From Rickettsia typhi (GTDB lineage: Bacteria; Pseudomonadota; Alphaproteobacteria; Rickettsiales; Deianiraeaceae): DNA of 49,045 nt. The position numbers and the translations under genes are program-made. The notes under the pieces are model-generated. The model did no database searches. It saw nothing but the letters and a program-made list of their open reading frames with translations, and was not told where the DNA came from. Location of the stretch: contig CAMCQG010000005.1 of NCBI GenBank assembly GCA_945876965.1, positions 1-49,045 on the forward strand. Reading direction: 5' to 3'. Below, one piece after another: positions 27,951 through 37,236 of the stretch. Every line of letters starts with the position of its first letter. The stretch's first letter is position 1.

Positions 27951-27979
27951 ATTAACTAAACATATTTTTTAATAATCAA
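27951..27979 (-). promoter_or_regulatory. Possible promoter of the rplK operon
   Basis: On the minus strand TTGATT (27979-27974) and GTTAAT (27956-27951) are 17 bases apart, ending about 44 bases before the rplK ATG. The spacing is right for a sigma-70 promoter, but in DNA this AT-rich such matches occur by chance. Position just before an operon that lacks its usual upstream genes supports it. Confidence 0.3.
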
Positions 27980-28032
27980 GAACTTTTTTAAAAAAAATAT
28001 TCCATATTATTAATAAAGGATAAATAAAAATA

Positions 28033-28038
28033 TATAAT
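28033..28038 (+). promoter_or_regulatory. Possible -10 element for nrdB
   Basis: TATAAT occurs 62 bases before the nrdB ATG. No good -35 box is seen at 17 bases upstream, and no palindromic NrdR box was recognised, so regulation of nrdB cannot be inferred from this spacer. Chance occurrence is possible in AT-rich DNA. Confidence 0.25.
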
Positions 28039-28100
28039 ATATTTGCATTTTATATTTTAATCAATAATTATTATTATAACAACATTTATTTATACTAAAT

Positions 28101-29099
28101 ATGTCTCTATTAAAATCTAGATCAACATACAAACCTTTTGATTACCCGTGGGCATATGATGCTTGGAAACTACAACAACAAATGCACTGGATTGCAGACG
28201 AGGTTCCTATGGCTGACGATGTCAAGGACTGGAAAAATAACTTAACAACATCAGAAAAAAATTTATGTACTCAAATTTTTAGATTTTTTACACAAGCAGA
28301 TATTGAGGTAAATGATTGTTATATGGAAAAATACGCCAGCGTCTTTAAGCCAAACGAAATTAAAATGATGCTTTCTTCTTTTTCAAACATAGAAACTATA
28401 CATCAAGATGCATATTCCCATCTAGTTGATACACTCGGTATGCCAGACACAATTTATGAAGAATTCTTGAACTACAAAGCAATGAAAGATAAGTATGAGT
28501 ATATGCATACATTTCAAGTTGATACCATTGAACATTTAGCATTAACATTGGCTGGCTTTGGTGCATTTACGGAGGGTTTGCAGCTATTTGCATCATTTGC
28601 AATTTTGCTTAATTTTCAACGTTTTGGAAAAATGAAAGGAATGGGTCAAATTATAGCATGGTCCGTTCGCGATGAAACGCTTCATACAAATTCTATTATT
28701 CGCTTGTTTCATACGCTTATTACAGAAAATCCTGAAATTTGGACATCAAAGTTGCGTGGTGAAATATACAATATTTGTTCCACGGTTGTATATTTTGAAG
28801 ATGGATTTATTGATTTAGCATTTGAAATTGATGGATCAATAGAAGGATTGACTGCTGCGGATGTTAAGAAGTATATAAGATATGTTGCAGATAGACGATT
28901 AGTTCAGCTTGGATTAAAACCGGTTTATTTAATAACAGAAAATCCGTTACCATGGATGGATTATATTTTAAATGGAATGGAGCATGTTAATTTTTTTGAA
29001 AATCGTGTTACAGAATACACAAAAGCTGCAACAACAGGATCCTGGGAAAATGCATTTGCAATTCACGATAAGCAAGATGGTTCGCTATTTGAAGAATAG
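28101..29099 (+). CDS. nrdB: Class Ia ribonucleotide reductase small subunit
   Basis: NrdB carries the diiron-tyrosyl radical used by NrdA to make deoxyribonucleotides. In 332 residues the metal and radical residues are visible: QADIEVND with a Glu ligand, IETIHQDAYSH near 94-104 (Glu, His and the radical Tyr in the E. coli pattern), ERxxH-like DETLHTNSIIRLFH near 197 supplying Glu and His ligands, and EDGFIDLAFE. The C-terminal tail ends in acidic residues (LFEE), as needed for docking to the large subunit. nrdA is not in the window. The last 37 bases overlap the end of lpxB on the other strand. Confidence 0.95.
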   Translation: MSLLKSRSTYKPFDYPWAYDAWKLQQQMHWIADEVPMADDVKDWKNNLTTSEKNLCTQIFRFFTQADIEVNDCYMEKYASVFKPNEIKMMLSSFSNIETIHQDAYSHLVDTLGMPDTIYEEFLNYKAMKDKYEYMHTFQVDTIEHLALTLAGFGAFTEGLQLFASFAILLNFQRFGKMKGMGQIIAWSVRDETLHTNSIIRLFHTLITENPEIWTSKLRGEIYNICSTVVYFEDGFIDLAFEIDGSIEGLTAADVKKYIRYVADRRLVQLGLKPVYLITENPLPWMDYILNGMEHVNFFENRVTEYTKAATTGSWENAFAIHDKQDGSLFEE

Positions 29100-30187
29100 A
29101 AAATGTTGTTTACAGCAGATTCCTCAAAATTTTTATTAAAATCTCCTTGCATTTTTTTAATTTTATCTAAAACTGAAATATTTTGTTCAATACATTTTTT
29201 TTCATTTTTATAAAATTCAAAAAAACAATTTACAATTTGATTAGGGTTGTTAAAAATCTGAATAATCTCTGGAATAATTTGTTTTTTTGCAACGATATTA
29301 ATCATATTGATCATTTTAATCTTTAGAACAAATTTACCAACAAAATATGATAACAAACCTATTTTATAGTAAATTAAAGCAGTTAAACCCCGTGCAGCAA
29401 TTTCGCTTGTATTGGTTCCAGATTTAGCGATTGCAAAATATGCTGTTCTCATTTTTATATCTTTAATTTTTTCATCAAAAGAATATTCTATATTTTTAAA
29501 ATCACAAAAATATAACATAATCTCATTGTGGGTTTCTTTTGTTGTTGGCATAAAAAATATAATATTTGTTGCTGTTTTATTGATTATTTTTATAACATTC
29601 AATATAAGAGGCATATGTCTTTTAACCTCATTTGGTCTGCTTCCTATTGTTATTAAAACCAAATTTTTATCGCGTGGTAAAATTTTATTTTCTATTTGCT
29701 GCAAAAAAGGATTACCAAAAAAATGAACATCTTTATGTCCACATTGTGCAAAAAAATTTGGCTCAAATGGAAAAATACAAATTAATTTATCAAAATATTT
29801 ATTAATTTGTTTTGTTTTTCCTGAACTATAAAGCCATGCCAACGGAGCAACAACTGCAATAATTTTTGTTTTACATCCTCGTTTTTTTAGTTTTTTTGCA
29901 ACCCTTATATAAAAATCATATGCGTCAACAAAAATTGCAATTTCTGGTTCGTTTTCCATAATCCAGTCAACAGTTTTATTTATTATATTTATAACGCTAA
30001 ATAAATTCATCAAAATATCAAAGCCAATAAAAGATATATCCGATGTATTAAATGTTGTTTTGACTCCACAAGATTTCATTTCTACACCAGTAATGCCATA
30101 TAAGTCACAACCATTTGGAATTTTATTGATTATTTTACCAGCAATTTTATCGCTAGAAGACTCTCCGGCTCCTATAAAAACTTTCAT
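29063..30187 (-). CDS. lpxB: Lipid-A-disaccharide synthase
   Basis: LpxB joins lipid X and UDP-diacylglucosamine to form the lipid A disaccharide at the inner membrane. The 374-residue glycosyltransferase (GT19) shows GAGESSSDKIAGKII at 5-19, VAPLAWLYSSGKTKQI near 110-125, then CIFPFEPNFF, GNPFL, GSRPNEVKRHMPLIL near 180 and the UDP-binding SGTNTSEIAARG near 256. Motifs are divergent (for example GESSSD for GEPSGD), yet the order and spacing match. It follows mrcA after 35 bases, so envelope genes are grouped. It shows the organism probably makes lipid A. Confidence 0.88.
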   Translation of the reverse strand: MKVFIGAGESSSDKIAGKIINKIPNGCDLYGITGVEMKSCGVKTTFNTSDISFIGFDILMNLFSVINIINKTVDWIMENEPEIAIFVDAYDFYIRVAKKLKKRGCKTKIIAVVAPLAWLYSSGKTKQINKYFDKLICIFPFEPNFFAQCGHKDVHFFGNPFLQQIENKILPRDKNLVLITIGSRPNEVKRHMPLILNVIKIINKTATNIIFFMPTTKETHNEIMLYFCDFKNIEYSFDEKIKDIKMRTAYFAIAKSGTNTSEIAARGLTALIYYKIGLLSYFVGKFVLKIKMINMINIVAKKQIIPEIIQIFNNPNQIVNCFFEFYKNEKKCIEQNISVLDKIKKMQGDFNKNFEESAVNNIFYSSNSEPSCLS

Positions 30188-30222
30188 AATAAAATAAATA
30201 AATAAAAATCAGTTATTATTTT

Positions 30223-32631
30223 TTAATAAATACCATCAAAAGTGCCTTTTATAATTTCTTTTTTATTAATACTATCGACACTTTTTTCTTCCTCAGGAAT
30301 ATTGTCTATATCTTTAAATGCTTCATATATCACTTTTGGACCAATTGCTTCATTTGTTATAAAACCAGTTTCTTTGTTTATTTTTACCATCTTAATCCCA
30401 TCAGGAACTTTAAAAAGCTCTTTTGATAAATTTGGCTTAATACTATTAACAATTTCGGCTAAAATTGGCATAGTGTATGTCGCAGCAAAAACACCATTAT
30501 CCTTATCTTGCAAGGTATCTTGTCCCGTATAAACACCAATTGCAACATCAGGCGTTATACCTATGGCCCACAAAGATTGTCCGTTTTGAGATGTTCCTGT
30601 TTTAGCTGCAATTGGAATGCCAACATTTTTTAATCCACCACCAGTTCCGCGCTCAACTGTACCAAGAAGCAACGAAATCATCTGATATGCCACTTGTTCA
30701 CTAATAATTTGCTCACCAACATTAACATTATCGGCATAATCAGATTCATCAATCAAATCCTCAATACTATCAATATCTGTAATTCTACTAATTTGTGCAT
30801 TATCTTGGGACTGCAAGTAAACAATTTTTTTATCAACCTCTATTTTTGATATAGCTTTTGTTTCCATTTTTTTACCATAATTAGCAATAATTGCAAATGA
30901 TTTTGTTAAATCTAAAAGTGTCGTATTTCCTGTCCCCAAACATATTCCATAATTTGGCTCGATATATTCCTTTGTTAAACCCATTCTTTTCATCATATTT
31001 ATAACACTAGATATGCCTATTTTTTCAGCTATCCTGATTGTTACTGTATTTATAGATTTTTCAAAACCCGTTCTCATAGTCACTGGGCCACTATATGACC
31101 TTGTCCAGTTTTTTGGAGACCAAACAGTTCCATCCCCTATATTATAAGAAAGCTCAGAATCCATAAAAATTTCAGCAGGAGAAACTCCTTTTTCTAAGGC
31201 CGCCAAATAAGAAAACAATTTTGCTGTTGATCCAGATTGTCTTTTTGCTTGAAAACTTCTATTAAAAGACCCCCTCACATCTGCATATCCTCCAACCATA
31301 GCATAAAGTTCACCAGTTTTTGGCGACATAATAACAACAGCACCATCAATTTCTGGTATTTGCTCTAAATTATAAAATTTTTCATCCTCACTAACCACAA
31401 TTACATCGCCAATATTAAATAATTCTGCAATATTATATTCCTTTAAATCTTTACCTTTTGGTATAGCCCAAGCAATACCTTCGTTGTTCATTTTAACCTT
31501 CTGACCATCGACCAACCCAATAATTGCGGCTTTTTTTTCAAAACCAAGTATTGCAGCAATCTTGTATTTATCTATTCTGGCAGGAACCGGAATATTTTTT
31601 AAGTTTTTTAGCCAATCATTATTTACATCTATTTTATCAATGCCCCCCCTGTATCCATCAATATTTCTATCAAATTTAATAAGACCGCTATTTAATGAAT
31701 TTTGTGCAATTTCTTGCCATTTTTTACGCATCGTAGTTGTGATTTTGTATCCACCTGTAAGTAACTGTTTTTCTGTAATACCATTCTGATACAATGTTTG
31801 CCTAACATAATCAATAAATGCATCACCAACATATTTTGATTTTTGCTTTACAACAACAATATCTTTTAAAATAGCTTCACTATATTCAGCATTAGTAATA
31901 TATTTTTCATTAAGCATTTGTCTCAAAACATAATCTCTGCGACCAATTGCTTTTTGCGTTCCCTTTGTTGGATCTAAAACAGACGGCGCCTTTGGTAAAG
32001 AAGCCAATAGTGCCATCTGATCTATTGTTAAATCGTTAAGCTTTTTATCAAAATATTCCTTTGCCGCAGCAGCAACACCATATGATCGTGAGCCTAAATA
32101 TATATGATTTAAGTAGGCCTCTAAAATTTTATCTTTTGACATTTCGGTACTTATTTTATAAGCCAAAATCATTTCTTTTATTTTTCGCGACGCAGTTCTT
32201 TCGTTGGATAAAACAACATTTCTAACTATTTGCTGAGTTATTGTTGATCCACCCTGATATCGCGTTCCAGGATCTCTAATTGTAATAATCATATTACGGA
32301 TCATAGCCTTTATAAAACCAAACGGATCTATTCCTGAGTTTTCATAAAAAGTTTTATCTTCTGCTGCAATAAATGCATTTTTTAATTTTGTTGGAATCTC
32401 CTCAATTGGAATAAAAATTCTTTTTTCATTGGCAATCTCGCCCATTATTTCGTTGTTTGAATCGTAAATATAGGTTGCTTTATCTGGATTATAATTTAAT
32501 AATGCTTGATAATCTGGTAGATTTTCTGACATTTTGTATACAAAATATGCAAAACAAGGCAAAACCAATACAGTACAAAATAAAAAAAACTTTATAATTA
32601 ATAATATTGTATGTTTCATTTTTTTTACCAT
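30223..32631 (-). CDS. mrcA: Penicillin-binding protein 1A, bifunctional glycosyltransferase-transpeptidase
   Basis: PBP1A polymerises and cross-links peptidoglycan. Residues 8-30 form the membrane anchor. The GT51 domain has AAEDKTFYENSGID (catalytic Glu) and GGSTITQQIVRN. The transpeptidase domain has SGSTAKLF (SxxK nucleophile), SIN (SxN motif) and KTGTSQ (KTG motif), all in order. An OB-like insert lies between about 300 and 400. The 802 residues match alphaproteobacterial PBP1A. It is the first gene of a two-gene run with lpxB and is divergent from the M23 peptidase gene, another cell-wall gene. Intracellular bacteria often keep only a thin or minimal wall; a bifunctional PBP argues for a real one. 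Confidence 0.95.
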   Translation of the reverse strand: MVKKMKHTILLIIKFFLFCTVLVLPCFAYFVYKMSENLPDYQALLNYNPDKATYIYDSNNEIMGEIANEKRIFIPIEEIPTKLKNAFIAAEDKTFYENSGIDPFGFIKAMIRNMIITIRDPGTRYQGGSTITQQIVRNVVLSNERTASRKIKEMILAYKISTEMSKDKILEAYLNHIYLGSRSYGVAAAAKEYFDKKLNDLTIDQMALLASLPKAPSVLDPTKGTQKAIGRRDYVLRQMLNEKYITNAEYSEAILKDIVVVKQKSKYVGDAFIDYVRQTLYQNGITEKQLLTGGYKITTTMRKKWQEIAQNSLNSGLIKFDRNIDGYRGGIDKIDVNNDWLKNLKNIPVPARIDKYKIAAILGFEKKAAIIGLVDGQKVKMNNEGIAWAIPKGKDLKEYNIAELFNIGDVIVVSEDEKFYNLEQIPEIDGAVVIMSPKTGELYAMVGGYADVRGSFNRSFQAKRQSGSTAKLFSYLAALEKGVSPAEIFMDSELSYNIGDGTVWSPKNWTRSYSGPVTMRTGFEKSINTVTIRIAEKIGISSVINMMKRMGLTKEYIEPNYGICLGTGNTTLLDLTKSFAIIANYGKKMETKAISKIEVDKKIVYLQSQDNAQISRITDIDSIEDLIDESDYADNVNVGEQIISEQVAYQMISLLLGTVERGTGGGLKNVGIPIAAKTGTSQNGQSLWAIGITPDVAIGVYTGQDTLQDKDNGVFAATYTMPILAEIVNSIKPNLSKELFKVPDGIKMVKINKETGFITNEAIGPKVIYEAFKDIDNIPEEEKSVDSINKKEIIKGTFDGIY

Positions 32632-32763
32632 TATTATAATTTTACGATAATTATCCTAAATTATAGTCAAGCAATATTTTATATATCAATATTAAAAATA
32701 AAATAATAGACAATTAAAAAAATTAAAATAAGCAAGCTATAGTTATTTTAAATTTGTTTATCA

Positions 32764-34194
32764 ATGAGTGGTAAAAATCTATTATATTTAATATGGGATA
32801 TATTACACTTGCTGTACAATGTTATTAAAATATGTTTTAATAAATATGGATTTATTGGTGTAATTTTCAGCTTTTTATTGTCTTTTACATTTTATACAAT
32901 CGCTGTAAACAAATATCATTCTGTGCAATTGGAGTATCCAGAATATTTAGATGAAAGTTTAATAAAAGATTTAGCGGTAGAAATTGATAAAAAAAATATA
33001 GTTAACAACGATTATAAAATATATAATAACGGTCTATCAAAAGATATTATCATAGAGCCTGGTCATAATTTTGGATATGTTTTGTATCACTTAGCTATGC
33101 CAAATTTTCAAGTTGAAAGAATTATTGAATTACTTAAAAAAAATGCAAATTTTAGCAATATCAAGCCTGGTCAAAAAATATCTGTTTATTATGACTGCAC
33201 TATTGAGTATTTTGTGAACAACAACTTTATACAATATTCAAAAAAACGAGAACATGATACTTGGCAGGGTGCATTACCTATGGAACGCAACGATATTTGT
33301 TTGCTTAGAAAAATGATAATGTCACTTGATATGGAACACAGAGCTGTTGTTACAGCAATTGGAGATACGGATTTTGATGTTAAAATTAACAAAATAAATG
33401 TTACTAAAAAAACAAGATTTACAAAAGGAAAAATTGAAAATAGCCTTTATTCTGATGCCGTCAAAGCTGGAACCCCACCCGGAATTATTCAAGCTATGAT
33501 TCAAGAATATAGCTTTGATGTGGATTTTCAACGAGATATACACTCGGGTGATACATTTTTGTTTGTATTTGATGAGCTTTTTGATGAATATGGTGATAAA
33601 ATTAGAAACGGAACTTTTAAATATGGCAATTTAACATTGGGTGGCAAAAGTCATAAAGTGTATTATTTTGATGGACAATTTTATAACGAAAAAGCCGAAA
33701 GTGTAAGGCGTGCAATGATGAAAACTCCGGTTGACGGAGCAAGAATTAGTTCTAAATTTACATCAGCAAGAAAACATCCGGTTCTTGGTTTTACCCGCAA
33801 GCACGAGGGGGTAGATTTTGCAGTTCCATCTGGCACACCAATTTTTGCAGCAGCCGATGGAGTTATATCTTTTGCTGGCTGGAGTAATGGATATGGAAAT
33901 TATGTAAAAATAAAACATAACACCGAATTTGGAACTAATTACGCCCATATGTCAAAAATGAAAGTTCGCAAAGGTGATAAGGTCAAACAAAGACAAGTTA
34001 TTGGATATTCTGGTATGACGGGATTGTGTAGTGGTCCGCATTTACATTTTGAGGTTGAGAAAAATGGTAAAAAAATTAATCCATCATCTCAAAAATTTGC
34101 CTCCATTACTCGCTTAGCTGGTTCTATTCGTGATAGATTTGAAGAATATAGAAGGTCAATTAAGGACTATTTAGCAAAAAATGATAATGATTGA
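32764..34194 (+). CDS. M23 family murein DD-endopeptidase, membrane-anchored
   Basis: This protein probably cuts peptide cross-links in peptidoglycan, like MepM. One membrane helix lies at about 30-49. Residues 80-180 hold a LysM/OapA-like segment (EPGHNFGYVLYHLAMP, IKPGQKISVYY) and the LytM/M23 zinc domain follows at about 325-430: the HEGVDFAVP site (H-x(3)-D), YGNYVKIKH, NYAHMS and the HLHFE motif (HxH). All zinc and catalytic residues are present. It overlaps the next gene (exonuclease) by 8-14 bases depending on its start. It is divergent from mrcA, so wall synthesis and wall opening genes share an upstream region. Confidence 0.92.
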   Translation: MSGKNLLYLIWDILHLLYNVIKICFNKYGFIGVIFSFLLSFTFYTIAVNKYHSVQLEYPEYLDESLIKDLAVEIDKKNIVNNDYKIYNNGLSKDIIIEPGHNFGYVLYHLAMPNFQVERIIELLKKNANFSNIKPGQKISVYYDCTIEYFVNNNFIQYSKKREHDTWQGALPMERNDICLLRKMIMSLDMEHRAVVTAIGDTDFDVKINKINVTKKTRFTKGKIENSLYSDAVKAGTPPGIIQAMIQEYSFDVDFQRDIHSGDTFLFVFDELFDEYGDKIRNGTFKYGNLTLGGKSHKVYYFDGQFYNEKAESVRRAMMKTPVDGARISSKFTSARKHPVLGFTRKHEGVDFAVPSGTPIFAAADGVISFAGWSNGYGNYVKIKHNTEFGTNYAHMSKMKVRKGDKVKQRQVIGYSGMTGLCSGPHLHFEVEKNGKKINPSSQKFASITRLAGSIRDRFEEYRRSIKDYLAKNDND

Positions 34195-35032
34195 ACAAAA
34201 AAAACAACTGGTTATAATTGATGGATTTGCCGTATTTTTTAGAGCTTATTATTCACACCCAGAGATGCTAACATCCGATAACATCAATGTAAATGCAGTT
34301 TATGGTTTTATAAACATGGTTTTACGAATTGTAAAAGATTTTAAAAAGTCAGATATTTGTGTAGCTTTGGATAGCGGAAAGGCAACTTTTAGAGATAAGA
34401 TGTTTAGTGAATATAAGGCTAACAGACAAGCAACCCCAGACGATTTAAAGCCACAATTTGCAATTATGCACGAAGCATTAAAAGCTATGGATATACCTCA
34501 TTTTATAAAAGACGGATACGAAGCTGATGATATTATTGCAACATTTGCAAAACAAGCTAGCCACGATTCCAGAACCGTTATGATTGCATCTCTTGATAAA
34601 GATTTAGCTCAATTAGTTAGATATAACAATGTTTTTATGTATGATTTTAGCAAAAAACAAAAGCTTGGACGAGCTGAAATTTTTACAAAATTTGGAATCA
34701 TGCCAGAATATATTGCCGATTATTTAGCTTTGGTTGGAGACGCCTCAGATAATATTCCTGGTGTAAAATCAATTGGAGCAAAAACTGCGGTTAACTTAAT
34801 TACACAATTTGGCGGACTAGATAGTATTTATGATAATGTGGAAAGTATTGAAAAGCAAGGTGTAAAAAATGCACTCAAAAACGATCGAGATAATGCATTT
34901 TTATCAAAATCACTTACAATGCTTTGCGAAACAGTCGCCCTGCCCCACTTAAATGAAACAAAATTTGACAACATAAACAAAGAAAATCTAATAGATTTTA
35001 GCAAAAAATATAATTTATATCTAAATTTATAA
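34181..35032 (+). CDS. Stand-alone DNA polymerase I-type 5'-3' exonuclease
   Basis: The 283 residues match only the N-terminal 5' nuclease domain of PolA. Seen are IIDGFAVFFRAYY, VALDSGKATFRDKMFSEYKANR, DGYEADDIIATFA, SLDKDLAQLV, and the helix-hairpin-helix GDASDNIPGVKSIGAKTA. The acidic metal ligands (in LDSG, EADD and DKDL, GDASDN) are present. There is no 3'-5' exonuclease or polymerase domain: a TAA ends it at 35032 and the following bases encode a convergent outer-membrane protein. It may remove RNA primers while a polymerase part is encoded elsewhere, or act as ExoIX. ATG at 34181 or 34187 are both possible; both lie inside the end of the M23 gene. Confidence 0.88.
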   Translation: MIMIEQKKQLVIIDGFAVFFRAYYSHPEMLTSDNINVNAVYGFINMVLRIVKDFKKSDICVALDSGKATFRDKMFSEYKANRQATPDDLKPQFAIMHEALKAMDIPHFIKDGYEADDIIATFAKQASHDSRTVMIASLDKDLAQLVRYNNVFMYDFSKKQKLGRAEIFTKFGIMPEYIADYLALVGDASDNIPGVKSIGAKTAVNLITQFGGLDSIYDNVESIEKQGVKNALKNDRDNAFLSKSLTMLCETVALPHLNETKFDNINKENLIDFSKKYNLYLNL

Positions 35033-35686
35033 ATGAAATAACGCCATAGCAACAAAAGTGCCCATAACAGATCCATTAGAATCATAAACCTTTAAACTGC
35101 TCATTCTTGCATCTAATCTTATAGAAAAATTATCAGTTATATACCTTTGATATGCCAACCCCAGCTCTGGTGCAACGGATACATAATTATGCGCAACACT
35201 TACTCCACCAACAGAAACATTTGTTATTCCCAAAACCAAACCTGCTAGCACAATAAATTTATTTTTATCACCATATTCACCAAGAAGCTCCTCACCAAAT
35301 CTCCAACCAACATTAAAATGTATAGCATTTAAATCAGCAGATCCACCATTTGTATAGGATGTTCCGCCGGTCATTCCTGCAATTTCAAACAAAAGATTCG
35401 ATCCAATATTTGCACCAACAACCATATAAGCATCATTGAATATTTGCGGTACAGCACCACCATAATTTGCTGCATTACTTTTATAGTTAGCAACAGAAAA
35501 AGCATAACCAGCACCACCATATGGGTTTATCTCTAATCCGCCCAATATATCAAGAGTTAAAAATGATTCTTTTTTATTTAAAGTATTCAAAAAATTATTT
35601 TTTGTATCCATTAAATCTTCTGCGTTTGCAAAAAAACCAAATGAGGTAAAAAAAATAAAAACGACTATTTTATAAAATAAAAACAT
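35027..35686 (-). CDS. Outer-membrane beta-barrel protein
   Basis: The 219-residue product begins with a Sec signal peptide (hydrophobic core about 5-20, likely cut after ANA). The rest is built of short alternating strands rich in Gly, Ser, Asn and aromatic residues, for example GGAGYAFSVANY, AIHFNVGWRFG, YVSVAPELGLAYQRYI and FSIRLDARMSSLKV, as in small 8-stranded barrels (OmpA/OmpW or surface-antigen type). The last residues, VAMALFHL, form the final strand but end in Leu rather than the usual Phe. It follows dprA by 58 bases and its end overlaps the exonuclease gene by six bases. Function is unknown; surface exposure is likely. Confidence 0.72.
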   Translation of the reverse strand: MFLFYKIVVFIFFTSFGFFANAEDLMDTKNNFLNTLNKKESFLTLDILGGLEINPYGGAGYAFSVANYKSNAANYGGAVPQIFNDAYMVVGANIGSNLLFEIAGMTGGTSYTNGGSADLNAIHFNVGWRFGEELLGEYGDKNKFIVLAGLVLGITNVSVGGVSVAHNYVSVAPELGLAYQRYITDNFSIRLDARMSSLKVYDSNGSVMGTFVAMALFHL

Positions 35687-35744
35687 ATAAATATATATAA
35701 ACTATAACTATTCTATAAATATATCAAAAATATTAGTCAATTTT

Positions 35745-36854
35745 TTAAATTTTAATAATTTTACCATTAAAGCCTCTAGCTATCAAACCAGATAACTCAA
35801 GCTCTATCAAGGCAGCTCTAACAATTTCTATACTATTATTTGTAGAAACAGATATTTCGTTTATGCTCATTGGAATTGTATGCAATATTGATAAAATTTT
35901 AAATTTTATGATATTTATTTGATTGCTATCTATGTTGTTATTATAAAATTGTACAATTTGTTCTTGTGCTACATTGTTTGTATATTTATTTATATGAGAT
36001 ATAACATCTGCTGCATTTTCAACCAAAATTGCAATTTTTTCTTTTAAAAGATAATTATTGCCAGCAAATCTACCATCTTTTGTTGGAAATCCTGGTATCG
36101 TATAAACAAATCTACCAATGTGATTAGCAAATTCTGCTGTTATTAAGCTACCAGATCTGCCCGTATCAGAACTACGATACGCCTCAATAACAACGGTTCC
36201 AAGTGAAATACCTGCAATTATTTGGTTGCGAACAGGAAAATTACCAGCTCTTGGTGGTGTCCCAAATGGATATTGTGTTATAACAACACCTTTTTGACAA
36301 ATATTTTCATATAAATCTTTGTTTTCTGAAGGATAAACAACATCAATACCAGAACCTAAAACCGCAATCGTTGAGCCATTTTTTAACGCACCTATATGGG
36401 CAGCTGAATCTATTCCTGATGCCATTCCTGAGCTAACAATAAAACCGTCTTTTATAATTTCATATGCCATTTCGGTTGCCAATTCTTGACTATGAAATGT
36501 GGGTTTTCGGGATCCAATAATGGCAATATTTTTTTTAATCAAATCCCCAATATTTCCCTTTGCCGTTATAACAAGAGGAGCATTATACACGCTCCTAAGC
36601 ATTTTTGGGTACATATCTTCGCTTATTGGAATAATTTTGGCACCAAATTTTTCTACATTTTCAAGCTCCAAACTTATCTTGTCGTATAATCCAAATTTTA
36701 TTTTTTCAAAACAACCAACATTTTTACTGTGCTCGATAATTTTTTCTTTTAAAATAACCGGATCAAAACCGTATTGATCAATTGCAAAACGAATAGTTTC
36801 GTTTTTTATTCCAGTGGCCCTAGCCAACACTAACCAATCGAGTATATTTTTCAT
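35745..36854 (-). CDS. dprA: DNA-processing protein DprA
   Basis: DprA loads RecA onto single-stranded DNA taken up in transformation. The 369 residues hold an N-terminal SAM-like region, the Rossmann-like DprA domain (IIGSRKPT near 112, SSGMASGIDSAAHIGAL near 141, TIAVLGSGIDVVYPSEN near 160, GRSGSLITAEFA near 228) and a C-terminal winged helix near 305-369. The gene is complete. It follows bamE after eight bases, so co-transcription is likely. It fits with a prepilin-like protein elsewhere in the window, but no uptake genes (comEC, comF) are seen. Confidence 0.94.
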   Translation of the reverse strand: MKNILDWLVLARATGIKNETIRFAIDQYGFDPVILKEKIIEHSKNVGCFEKIKFGLYDKISLELENVEKFGAKIIPISEDMYPKMLRSVYNAPLVITAKGNIGDLIKKNIAIIGSRKPTFHSQELATEMAYEIIKDGFIVSSGMASGIDSAAHIGALKNGSTIAVLGSGIDVVYPSENKDLYENICQKGVVITQYPFGTPPRAGNFPVRNQIIAGISLGTVVIEAYRSSDTGRSGSLITAEFANHIGRFVYTIPGFPTKDGRFAGNNYLLKEKIAILVENAADVISHINKYTNNVAQEQIVQFYNNNIDSNQINIIKFKILSILHTIPMSINEISVSTNNSIEIVRAALIELELSGLIARGFNGKIIKI

Positions 36855-36862
36855 AATAATTT

Positions 36863-37162
36863 TTATAAATTATTAGTTTGCATATCTTTTAAGATATCAC
36901 CACTAAATGTTAAAATTAATGATTTTCGCCCAATAGATATATGTCTTAAAAATAAAAACTTAAAATCTTCTTGAGAGATGTAGAAAAAAATATCTTCATT
37001 TTCACTTTTAAATGTTGGGTTTCCAAGTGTTGCAATTATATCATTTTTTGTTGTTTTGCCAACCATTGTCTCATATGGTTTTAGATTTTCAAAACTATAG
37101 CCACTATGCGTAGTTGTGCATCCACTCATAATTAAAAACATGGATATAAAAAGAATTTGCAT
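36863..37162 (-). CDS. bamE: Outer-membrane assembly lipoprotein BamE (SmpA/OmlA)
   Basis: BamE is a small lipoprotein of the BAM complex that inserts beta-barrels. From ATG at 37162 the protein has 99 residues, begins with a lipoprotein signal peptide and has a lipobox LIMSGC (Cys at about 15). The SmpA pattern follows: GKTTKNDIIATLGNPTF near 35-51 and a beta-rich C-terminal half (FFYISQ, LILTFSGDIL). A TTG start at 37183 would only lengthen the signal peptide. It heads a run with dprA and a barrel protein that would itself be a BAM client. Confidence 0.85.
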   Translation of the reverse strand: MQILFISMFLIMSGCTTTHSGYSFENLKPYETMVGKTTKNDIIATLGNPTFKSENEDIFFYISQEDFKFLFLRHISIGRKSLILTFSGDILKDMQTNNL

Positions 37163-37236
37163 TATTTTAAATTTTAATTGCAAATAGGTAAAAGTGTTTT
37201 AATTTTAAATACAATTAAAAAATTAATATAATAATT

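Noticed and set aside
27908-27952. Longer N-terminus for ribosomal protein L11
   Set aside because: The extra residues are hydrophobic and absent from the family; ATG at 27907 gives the standard MAKE start.
34181-35032. Exonuclease as a broken full-length polA
   Set aside because: No polymerase-domain remnant follows the stop; the next bases encode the end of a convergent, intact gene.
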